37,028 bases of DNA, from contig CAAFWU010000003.1 in NCBI GenBank assembly GCA_900766825.1, positions 1-37,028 on the forward strand. Direction: 5' to 3'. Source of the stretch: Bacteroidales bacterium. Lineage in GTDB: Bacteria; Bacteroidota; Bacteroidia; Bacteroidales; Marinilabiliaceae. The position numbers and the translations under genes are program-made. The notes beneath the pieces were generated by a model. That model was not told the DNA's origin. It made no database searches and saw only the letters and a list, made by a program, of their open reading frames with translations. How positions within the stretch are numbered: position 1 is the stretch's first letter; every line of letters begins with the position of its first letter. Below are positions 24,965-31,934 of this stretch, piece by piece.

Positions 24965-25786
24965 ATGAAAAAGCTTTTTGCCTATCTAGCAGTCTTCGGC
25001 ATGATGAGTTTCGGCTCTGTAGCCATGGCACAGGATGAGAACGCAGCAGCAGACGCTACTGAGCAGGCCGCACCCGCAGCAGTAGAAGAGGCAGCCGCAC
25101 CCGCAGAAGAGGTTGCTGAAGCTCCCGTTACCACTCCCACAGATGAGGAGAAGAGCCTTCACCAGGTATTGAAAGAGAAATTCGTAGAAGGTGGTGTAGG
25201 TTGGATGCTCCCCGTGCTTGCATGTATCGTTATCGGTTTGGCACTTGCCATCGAGCGCATCATCTATCTCTCTGCCGCCAACACCAACACCAAGAAGCTC
25301 ATCAAGAACGTTGAGGTTGCTTTTGAAGAGGGTGGCGTAGAGAAAGCTAAAGAGATATGCCGCAACACCCGTGGTCCTGTTGCATCTATCTTCTATCAGG
25401 GTCTCGACCGCTACAATGAGGGCGTAGACATGATCGAGAAGTCGGTTGTATCTTACGGTTCTGTAGAGATGGGTCGTATGGAGTCTGGTCTTTCTTGGAT
25501 TTCTCTCTTCATCGCCATTGCACCATCCTTGGGCTTCATGGGTACAGTCGTTGGTATGATCCAGGCATTCGACTCCATCCAGCAGGTAGGTGACATGAGC
25601 CCTGTAGCTCTTGCAGGTGGTATCAAGGTGGCTCTGTTGACAACAATCTTCGGTCTTATTGCCGCCATCATCCTTCAGGTCTTCTACAACTACATCGTTT
25701 CTAAGATCGACACCGTCGTTAACAAGATGGAGGATGCTTCGATCTCTCTGATTGACATCGTCTTGAAGTACAAGGAGAAGCATTAA
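24965..25786 (+). CDS. exbB: ExbB/TolQ/MotA-type proton channel protein with acidic N-terminal extension
   Basis: The 273-residue inner-membrane protein has a signal-like N-terminus ('MFG...AMAQ', about 1-23) and an Ala/Glu/Pro-rich acidic linker (about 24-65). The ExbB core has three transmembrane segments (about 75-95, 175-200 and 215-245). The conserved region 'GLSWISLFIAIAPSLGFMGT' is followed by 'VVGMIQAFDSI' and 'GGIKVALLTTIFGLIAAI'. ExbB with ExbD converts proton motive force into motion that drives TonB-dependent outer-membrane transport. The 4-TM protein and two exbD genes follow on the same strand. An extended ExbB with a cleaved leader is normal for Bacteroidetes. No tonB gene is in the cluster. 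Confidence 0.93.
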   Translation: MKKLFAYLAVFGMMSFGSVAMAQDENAAADATEQAAPAAVEEAAAPAEEVAEAPVTTPTDEEKSLHQVLKEKFVEGGVGWMLPVLACIVIGLALAIERIIYLSAANTNTKKLIKNVEVAFEEGGVEKAKEICRNTRGPVASIFYQGLDRYNEGVDMIEKSVVSYGSVEMGRMESGLSWISLFIAIAPSLGFMGTVVGMIQAFDSIQQVGDMSPVALAGGIKVALLTTIFGLIAAIILQVFYNYIVSKIDTVVNKMEDASISLIDIVLKYKEKH

Positions 25787-25987
25787 TCAGCCTCGGCTTG
25801 TAGGTGACGCAGCCAAGCGTGCTAAACAAGGGAAAGGATTTGGCACGTGCTGCACAGCATCGCACAAGCGCACACTCTAAGGGTTCCCATTGGTGCAGAG
25901 AGGACTGAAAGACTAAAGTGTTTTGTCCTAAGCTAAAACAAAGGGAACAGCACAAGGCGTTAAATGCTCAAATTAGAAAAAAGAAAG

Positions 25988-26437
25988 ATGAATAAAATAG
26001 ACTTTGGATTCATATCCAAGATTGCGATGTCTGTATTGCTCGCAATCAGTGTGATATTTGTTTTCTTAGCCTTTGCCAACAGCGACGCAGCCGTTGCTAT
26101 GGAAGACGGCTCCGTAGTGGAGTGGACATTGAACTGGGCTAAGTTCATGGGTATATTTGCAGTTGTATTGGTTGTCATTGCAGAGATTATCAACATCTTG
26201 CAGGACACCAAACTGCTTATCAAAGCTGGCATAGTAGTGGCAGGTTTGGCTGCGCTTCTTGGCATCTTCTGGGCTTTGGCCGATGGCACCCCACTGAACT
26301 TGGTAGGCTACGAGGGCACAGATAACACCGAGTTCTGGCTCAAGGTGGCAGACACAAGCATCTTCACAGCCTACACCGCATTCGGTGCAGCAATTGTGTC
26401 TATCTTGGCTACCGAGATCTATCAGATGTTCAAGTAA
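25988..26437 (+). CDS. Small four-helix membrane protein of the ExbB-ExbD cluster
   Basis: From ATG 25988 the product is 149 residues with four hydrophobic helices: about 8-28 ('ISKIAMSVLLAISVIFVFLA'), 47-68, 77-97 and 122-145. An in-frame ATG 24 bp upstream (25964) would add a lysine-rich run of eight residues and looks less likely. I recognise no named family. It is separated by 201 bp from exbB and 93 bp from the first exbD. Similar small membrane proteins sit at this place in Bacteroidetes exbBD loci from general knowledge, so it may be a subunit or assembly factor of the proton channel; that is inference. Confidence 0.75.
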   Translation: MNKIDFGFISKIAMSVLLAISVIFVFLAFANSDAAVAMEDGSVVEWTLNWAKFMGIFAVVLVVIAEIINILQDTKLLIKAGIVVAGLAALLGIFWALADGTPLNLVGYEGTDNTEFWLKVADTSIFTAYTAFGAAIVSILATEIYQMFK

Positions 26438-26530
26438 GCCAAGGTTACCCAAAGCAAGCGGCTCAAGCGATTGAGTCGAGCCTAAGGGCAAACCAACTTA
26501 CTCAAGTGAAACGAAAAGAAACAAGCAATT

Positions 26531-27109
26531 ATGGGCAATAAGAGAGAGACTCCGGAAGTCAATGCGAGTTCAACAGCGGACATCGCATTCCTCCTGTTGG
26601 TCTTCTTCCTCGTCTCAACGACCATGACATCAGACATGGGCTTGGGTCGTATGTTGCCTCCCATGGTTCCACCCGACCAGAGTGATGCTCCCATCATCAA
26701 GGAGCGCAACATCTTCACCGTACAGCTGAACTACAAGAACCAGTTGTTGGTGCGCGGCGAGTGGATGGAGGACGTCAACCAGCTCAAGAACAAAGCCAAG
26801 GAGTTCATAGCGAACCCCAACGACGATGCTCACATGCCTGAGAAGGAAGAGAAGGAAATACCTTTGTTGGGCACTGTAATGGTTCCCAAAGGCGTCATTT
26901 CACTTCAGAATGACCGTGGTAGCCAATATCAGGCCTATCTGAAGGTACAGAACGAGTTGCAAGCAGCCTACAATGAATTGCGCGATGAGCTGGCAAAACG
27001 CCGCTTTGGCAAGACATACGATGACTGCGCAGACGACGAGAAGGACGCCATCAGAAAGGTCTACCCACAAAAGATTTCCGAGGCAGAACCTAAAAACTAT
27101 AAGAAGTAA
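26531..27109 (+). CDS. exbD: ExbD/TolR family protein, long form
   Basis: The 192-residue protein has one N-terminal membrane helix preceded by 'EVNASSTADIAFLLLVFF'. Asp17 is the proton-carrying residue of the family. A periplasmic domain follows (about 45-192). This domain is longer than in classic ExbD (about 140 residues): the insert at about 85-110 is acidic ('PNDDAHMPEKEEKE'), and a charged helical segment of Arg/Lys/Glu residues covers about 135-190. The stop codon overlaps the start of the second exbD (TAATG), implying translational coupling. It is inferred to form a channel complex with ExbB and the second ExbD. Confidence 0.9.
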   Translation: MGNKRETPEVNASSTADIAFLLLVFFLVSTTMTSDMGLGRMLPPMVPPDQSDAPIIKERNIFTVQLNYKNQLLVRGEWMEDVNQLKNKAKEFIANPNDDAHMPEKEEKEIPLLGTVMVPKGVISLQNDRGSQYQAYLKVQNELQAAYNELRDELAKRRFGKTYDDCADDEKDAIRKVYPQKISEAEPKNYKK

Positions 27110-27570
27110 TGGCAGTAATTAAGAAAAGCAAGAAAAAGGGTCAGTTCAAAGTGAACACCTCTTCGCTCCCTGACATTGTCTTCATGCTGCTCTTCTTCTT
27201 CATGGTCGCATCGAACATGAAGGAGGTGACACTGATAGTCAAGGTGAAACTGCCAGAAGCATCGGAGGTAACAAAGTTGGAGCAGAAGTCGCTCGTGAGC
27301 TATGTCTACGTGGGCAAACCCATGCAGACCCGCAAATTCGGCTCGGAGCCTCGTATTCAGCTCAACGACTCGTTCGCCACAGTCGATGACATCGGAAACT
27401 ACATCTTGCAGGAGCGCGAAAGTCTCAACGAGTCCGACCGTCCCAAGATGACCGTCTCCATCAAAGCAGATTCCGACATCCAGATGGGTACCATAACTGA
27501 TATCAAGCAGGCGCTCCGCAAAGCACAGGCTCTTAAGATCAGCTACGCTGCCCGTCAGGGAGGCAAATAA
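27109..27570 (+). CDS. exbD: ExbD/TolR family protein, second copy
   Basis: The 153-residue inner-membrane protein has a lysine-rich cytoplasmic start and a single helix with 'SSLPDIVFMLLFFFMVASN', where Asp22 is the conserved membrane aspartate. A periplasmic ExbD domain ends in 'IKQALRKAQALKISYAARQ'. The ATG at 27109 overlaps the stop of the preceding exbD by 1 nt. Having two different exbD genes behind one exbB is common in Bacteroidetes. A strong terminator 27 bp downstream ends the cluster. Confidence 0.92.
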   Translation: MAVIKKSKKKGQFKVNTSSLPDIVFMLLFFFMVASNMKEVTLIVKVKLPEASEVTKLEQKSLVSYVYVGKPMQTRKFGSEPRIQLNDSFATVDDIGNYILQERESLNESDRPKMTVSIKADSDIQMGTITDIKQALRKAQALKISYAARQGGK

Positions 27571-27596
27571 CAAGAAACATTTTTTCCAAGCAATGC

Positions 27597-27634
27597 AAAA
27601 AACGCTCTCACCTTGCGGTGGGAGCGTTTTTTTT
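27597..27634 (+). terminator. Rho-independent terminator of the exbB-exbD cluster
   Basis: AAAAACGCTCTCACC and GGTGGGAGCGTTTTT form a 10-bp GC-rich stem (CGCTCTCACC/GGTGGGAGCG, one G-U pair) flanked by A/U pairs, with loop TTGC and a run of eight T. Confidence 0.93.
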
Positions 27635-27676
27635 GTGTTGTCATTTATGATTTGCTTGTATGTCTATTTTTCTTAT

Positions 27677-27714
27677 GTAGCGAAAATATGTGGCACGCCA
27701 CATATTTTCGCTAC
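27677..27714. repeat. Perfect 38-bp inverted repeat
   Basis: GTAGCGAAAATATGTGGC (27677-27694) and GCCACATATTTTCGCTAC (27697-27714) are exact reverse complements with only AC between them. No U-tract follows. It lies about 45 bp past the exbD terminator, so it is not needed for termination; a protein-binding palindrome or a dispersed repeat element is possible. Confidence 0.85.
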
Positions 27715-27878
27715 AAAATAACCCTTTTGCTCCTAAAGTTCAATATATATTAACAATAATTAAACATACCTTAAAATCTCAAACCATCCTACAAAAAACA
27801 TATCCATCGCAGTTGTTTCGCTTTGTTAATTAATATTGGCATAAGGGACAACATTGCTCAATTTTGCCGTCAAAATGC

Positions 27879-27886
27879 TATATTTG
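27879..27886 (+). promoter_or_regulatory. Promoter -7 box of the deaminase/S41 protease pair
   Basis: TATATTTG followed by C fits TAnnTTTG, with ATTG at 27853-27856 (22-nt spacing) as a possible -33 element; about 60 bp before the ATG at 27948. Confidence 0.55.
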
Positions 27887-27947
27887 CCCCAAATATCCTT
27901 AAGCGCAAAGGACAAAGCTAAACTCTCATAAAAAAAGCGCACGAGAG

Positions 27948-28406
27948 ATGGAACAGCACCCCGAAATAAAAAAGGCAGCTGAGAAACAGTTGCGTTTGGA
28001 CCAGCGCTATCTGGCCATGGCTCGCGTGTGGTCGCTCAACTCCTACTGCGTTCGCCGACAAGTGGGGGCTCTCATGGTCAAGAACAAGATGATCATAAGC
28101 GATGGATATAATGGCACCCCAGCTGGGTTCGAGAATGTGTGCGAAGAGGATGGCAAAACCAAACCCTACGTTTTGCACGCCGAGGCAAACGCCATTAGCA
28201 AGGTGGCCAAGAGCAACAACAGTTCCGAAGGGGCCACAATGTACATTACGGCATCGCCTTGCATAGAGTGCGCCAAACTGATCATTCAGGCTGGCATACA
28301 GCGTGTGGTCTATAGCGACGACTATCGCATGGACGATGGCATAGCCCTGCTAAAAAGAGCTGGAGTGGTTGTGGACAAAATTGAGGAAGAGATAATAATC
28401 AAGTGA
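27948..28406 (+). CDS. dCMP/cytidine deaminase family protein
   Basis: The 152-residue cytoplasmic zinc enzyme of the deoxycytidylate deaminase family (ComEB-like) is predicted to convert dCMP to dUMP for thymidylate synthesis. Zinc motifs are 'HAEAN' (His77, catalytic Glu79) and 'SPCIECAKL' (Cys105, Cys108). 'DGYNGTPAGFENVCEED' (about 52-68) is typical of dCMP deaminases rather than tRNA or riboflavin deaminases. The stop overlaps the GTG start of the S41 protease gene, so they are translationally coupled. I know of no reason the two functions should be linked. Confidence 0.92.
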   Translation: MEQHPEIKKAAEKQLRLDQRYLAMARVWSLNSYCVRRQVGALMVKNKMIISDGYNGTPAGFENVCEEDGKTKPYVLHAEANAISKVAKSNNSSEGATMYITASPCIECAKLIIQAGIQRVVYSDDYRMDDGIALLKRAGVVVDKIEEEIIIK

Positions 28407-30043
28407 AAGTGAGGAAGATTAAAACTCTGTGGATTCCCCTGCTGATGGTGGCGGCGGCTCTGTTGGGTCTGCTCATTGGTCACATATGCGGGCGCAACTC
28501 GGCCATGAAAAAAGGCATGGGTCTTATAGAGGCTGCGAGTCAGCAGATGAACATAATGGGTCAGTGTGGCAAGATGCAGGACGTGCTGAACATGGTGAAC
28601 AAGTTCTATGTGGAGGACGTGGATGCCGACTCATTGCAAGACGTGGCCATACCCTTGTTTTTGAAGCAATTGGACCCACACACCATATATGTGCCCCGCA
28701 ACGAGGTGCAGCGCGTAACGGGCGAGCTGAAGAGCAACTTTGGCGGCGTGGGCATAACCTTTACCATACTTCACGACACAGTTCGCGTTCAGTCGGTGGT
28801 GTCGGGCGGACCATCGTCGGCTCTTGGTGTGCAGGGAGGCGATAAGATTATCAAGGTCAACGGACATGACTTTACAGGACCTGACTTGACGAACCAGATG
28901 GTCATGGACTCGCTGCGCGGCGAGATGGGCACCAAAGTGCAGATTACTGTGCTGCGCCGAGGGGGCAAGACCATTGACTTTGACATAACGCGCGGAGAGA
29001 TACCCCTGACGAGTGTGCTGACATCGTTTCAGATTGCCAAAGGCGTGGGCTACATGAAAATAGACCGCTTTGCGGAGAAGACCTACGAGGAGATGATAAA
29101 CGGCATTGCCAAACTGCGAAGTCAGGGCTGCCGCCACTTGATTGTGGACCTTAGGGGCAACACGGGTGGTTTTCTGGGCGTGGTGTCGCAGATGTGCAAC
29201 GAGTTTTTGGATCGCAACGAGATGATTGTCTACACCGAGGGCAAACATCAGAAACGTCAGGAGATGAGGGCGGACGGCACTGGTTCGTGCCGCGACATGG
29301 GCTTGACCGTGCTCATTGACGAAGCCTCGGCTTCGGCCAGCGAGATTTTTGCAGGTGCCATGCAAGACAATGACCGAGGCACTGTTATTGGTCGCCGTTC
29401 GTTTGGCAAGGGTTTGGTACAGAACGAGATGTACTTGGCCGACGGTAGCATAATACGTCTCACCGTGGCCCGCTACCACACACCCAGCGGTCGATGCATA
29501 CAGCGCCCCTATGACCAAGGTCAGGAGGAGTACTACGAAGATGCGATCAATAGGTATCGCAATGGCGAACTGGTGAACGCCGACAGCATAAAGACCGACA
29601 CCACACAGATTTTCTACACCCGATGCGGTCGTAAGGTATATGGCGGTGGCGGCATTGTGCCCGACGTATTTGTGCCCTACGACACCACCTCGGCCTCGCG
29701 CTACCTCATTGAGTTACGTGCTCAGCGCATAATCTACGATTGGGCCACCAACTACGTTGACGCTCACCGTGCCGAACTATCCCAGATGAGCACAGAGGAG
29801 TTTATACGCCACCTGCTCAAACTACAATGCCTGCAAGAGGTGCGAGACTTTGCCAAGAAGCAGGGCGTGGTGTGCAATGGCACTTTGGACTCCAAGGAGG
29901 CTAAGGTTATTGAGAACGAGGCTCGTGCCTACATTGGCAATGCTGCCGATGGCTACGATGTTCTCTACCCCGTGCTCTTGACTCAAGACGATGCCGTTGG
30001 CAAAGCCTTGGAGATGTTGGATGTTAAACCCCTATATAGATAG
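28403..30043 (+). CDS. S41 family C-terminal processing peptidase
   Basis: The 546-residue envelope serine protease of the CtpA/Prc type has an N-terminal membrane anchor or uncleaved signal (about 8-28, 'LWIPLLMVAAALLGLLIG') and a PDZ domain (about 105-195) including 'GGVGITFTI' and 'GGDKIIKVNG'. The S41 catalytic core (about 205-370) has 'VDLRGNTGGFL', Ser311 in 'EASASASEIF' and Lys336 in 'RSFGKGLVQ'. The 25-residue spacing matches the Ser/Lys dyad of the family. A helical C-terminal region follows to 546. The start is GTG 28403, overlapping the deaminase stop by 4 nt. Substrates are unknown. Confidence 0.94.
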   Translation: MKVRKIKTLWIPLLMVAAALLGLLIGHICGRNSAMKKGMGLIEAASQQMNIMGQCGKMQDVLNMVNKFYVEDVDADSLQDVAIPLFLKQLDPHTIYVPRNEVQRVTGELKSNFGGVGITFTILHDTVRVQSVVSGGPSSALGVQGGDKIIKVNGHDFTGPDLTNQMVMDSLRGEMGTKVQITVLRRGGKTIDFDITRGEIPLTSVLTSFQIAKGVGYMKIDRFAEKTYEEMINGIAKLRSQGCRHLIVDLRGNTGGFLGVVSQMCNEFLDRNEMIVYTEGKHQKRQEMRADGTGSCRDMGLTVLIDEASASASEIFAGAMQDNDRGTVIGRRSFGKGLVQNEMYLADGSIIRLTVARYHTPSGRCIQRPYDQGQEEYYEDAINRYRNGELVNADSIKTDTTQIFYTRCGRKVYGGGGIVPDVFVPYDTTSASRYLIELRAQRIIYDWATNYVDAHRAELSQMSTEEFIRHLLKLQCLQEVRDFAKKQGVVCNGTLDSKEAKVIENEARAYIGNAADGYDVLYPVLLTQDDAVGKALEMLDVKPLYR

Positions 30044-30093
30044 GAGGGGCTTAATAAGTTTCCCCAACTCTGCAGCCCCTAACATCCTGCACC

Positions 30094-30651
30094 ATGAAAG
30101 TTGACGTACCCGCCCTTGTGAACCGATGGGGTCTTTGGGCTGTCTTTGTGCTTAGTTTCCTATCCTCCACGCTGTTGCCAGGCGTATCGGAGGTGAGCCT
30201 CACGGCACTCATTGCCGCAGGTCTATGCCGTTTTTGGCCTCTCTTCTTCACAGCCACCATAGGCAATTGGTTGGGCAGTGTGTTCACCTTTGCCACAGGA
30301 TGGCTCTTTGGCAATCAGGAGCTCTACGCATGGTTGGGCTTGGAGGCCACAGAGGTTGCTTCGGTCATGGACTGGGTGAGCGAATGGGGCGTGTGGGCTG
30401 GGTTGGCTGTTTGGGTGCCCATTGTTGGCGACCCATTGGCGGCGGCCTTGGGTTTGGCACACACGCCAGCTGTGGCCACTTGTACCACCATACTCATTGG
30501 CAAGGCAGTGCGCTATGCCGTGATTATGGGTCTCGTTCAGAAGATTACCGACCTATTTAAAGAACGGAAAAAGGGTGATAAGAAAGAGGAGAACGGTCAA
30601 GATAGTCAAGAGGGAAATGAAAAAGATCTACAAGAAAAGGTGATGGGCTAA
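30094..30651 (+). CDS. YqaA-like small membrane protein (DedA/VTT-related)
   Basis: The 185-residue inner-membrane protein has hydrophobic segments at about 12-30, 38-65, 95-115 and 120-150. 'SSTLLPGVSEVSLTALIAAG' and 'TIGNWLGSVFTFATGWLFGN' mark the YqaA/SNARE-associated (VTT) family related to DedA lipid-transport proteins. The last 35 residues are highly charged and probably a disordered cytoplasmic tail. It lies 50 bp after the S41 protease and 60 bp before glf. Function is unknown for YqaA; a role in lipid handling is only suggested by the distant relationship. Confidence 0.85.
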   Translation: MKVDVPALVNRWGLWAVFVLSFLSSTLLPGVSEVSLTALIAAGLCRFWPLFFTATIGNWLGSVFTFATGWLFGNQELYAWLGLEATEVASVMDWVSEWGVWAGLAVWVPIVGDPLAAALGLAHTPAVATCTTILIGKAVRYAVIMGLVQKITDLFKERKKGDKKEENGQDSQEGNEKDLQEKVMG

Positions 30652-30711
30652 CCCCAAGCCCCGTTGGCAGACAACAATGCGAAGCTACACAGAACATAAA
30701 CCCCTAAGAAC

Positions 30712-31830
30712 ATGTACGACTACATTATAGTTGGTGCCGGTCTCTATGGCTCGGTATTCGCCCATCAGGCACACCTTGCAGGCAAACGCTGTTTGGTCAT
30801 AGACCGCAGACCGCACACTGGAGGTAACATACACTGCGACAAGGTGGTGGGCATAAACGTTCACACCTATGGGGCACATATATTTCACACGTCGGACCGC
30901 ACTGTGTGGGACTACATCACCAGTTTGGTGGAGATGAATCGCTACACCAATCAGCCCGTGGCCAACTACGAGGGTAAGCTCTACAACCTGCCCTTCAACA
31001 TGAACACATTTTACCAAATGTGGGGAGTGACCACGCCCGACAAGGCACGCGCCATCATTGAAGAGCAACGCCGCGATGCTGCCGAGAGGATGCGCCGCGA
31101 CGGTGCCATGGAGCCCCGCAACCTCGAGGAACAGGCCCTAATGTTGGTAGGACGAGACATTTACGAGCGGCTTATCAAGAGCTACACCGAGAAGCAGTGG
31201 GGGCGTCCATGCACCGACCTGCCCTCCTTCATCATCCGCCGACTGCCAGTGCGCTTCACCTTTGACAATAATTACTTCAACGACCTCTATCAGGGCGTGC
31301 CTGTGGGAGGCTACAATGTGCTCATCGACCGTTTGTTGGAGGGAGTGGAAGTTCGCACGGGCATAGACTATTGCAAGGACCGAGCACAGTTGCGTCCCTT
31401 GGCTCGCACGGTTGTTTTCACAGGTGCTTTGGACGAATATTTCGACCATAAGTTGGGTCACTTAGAGTACCGCACCGTAAGTTTCGAGACCGAGACGTTG
31501 GACATAGACAACTATCAGGGCAACGCCGTGGTGAACTACACAGGTCCCGAGGTTCCATGGACCCGCATCATAGAGCACAAACACTTTGAGTTCGGGCGGC
31601 AACCGCAAACGGTCATATCCCGCGAGTATAGCACCGAATGGAAGCCAGGCATGGAGCCCTACTACCCCGTTAACGACCAGCGCAACAGCCAGATGGCTGC
31701 CGAGTACATTCAGATGGCCGATGCCGAAAAGGGTGTGGTGTTTGGTGGTCGACTGGCAGAATATAAGTACTACGACATGGACAAGGTGGTTCGCATGGCA
31801 CTGGAGGTCTACGCTCGCCAACAGTGCTAA
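30712..31830 (+). CDS. glf: UDP-galactopyranose mutase
   Basis: The 372-residue cytoplasmic FAD enzyme interconverts UDP-galactopyranose and UDP-galactofuranose, supplying Galf for LPS or capsule. The FAD-binding motif is 'IIVGAGLYGSVFAHQAHLAG' (residues 4-23) with 'IDRRPHTGGN' after it. 'YGAHIFHTS', 'YTEKQWGRPCTDLP', 'NYFNDLYQGVPVGGY', 'RTVSFETE' and 'EYSTEW' are diagnostic for Glf. Length is normal. It precedes the polysaccharide export gene by about 100 bp, which implies that the exported glycan contains galactofuranose. Confidence 0.97.
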   Translation: MYDYIIVGAGLYGSVFAHQAHLAGKRCLVIDRRPHTGGNIHCDKVVGINVHTYGAHIFHTSDRTVWDYITSLVEMNRYTNQPVANYEGKLYNLPFNMNTFYQMWGVTTPDKARAIIEEQRRDAAERMRRDGAMEPRNLEEQALMLVGRDIYERLIKSYTEKQWGRPCTDLPSFIIRRLPVRFTFDNNYFNDLYQGVPVGGYNVLIDRLLEGVEVRTGIDYCKDRAQLRPLARTVVFTGALDEYFDHKLGHLEYRTVSFETETLDIDNYQGNAVVNYTGPEVPWTRIIEHKHFEFGRQPQTVISREYSTEWKPGMEPYYPVNDQRNSQMAAEYIQMADAEKGVVFGGRLAEYKYYDMDKVVRMALEVYARQQC

Positions 31831-31934
31831 GCAACAGCCCCCCTCTAAAAAACATATAATAAAAGGCATGAATAGATGCCGCCATAATTAGAAACAACTG
31901 TAAAACAACATATTTTCTCTTCTTCCCAAAAGTG

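Larger units (their letters stand above)
27571..27947. other. Intergenic region between exbD and the deaminase gene
   Basis: This 377-bp stretch holds the exbD terminator, a perfect 18-bp inverted repeat at 27677-27714 and a -7 box at 27879-27886. The remaining sequence is AT-rich and I see no gene in it. Confidence 0.7.

Noticed and set aside
28631..29518. 295-codon minus-strand ORF opposite the S41 protease
   Set aside because: Covers the PDZ and catalytic region of a clearly coding gene on the other strand.
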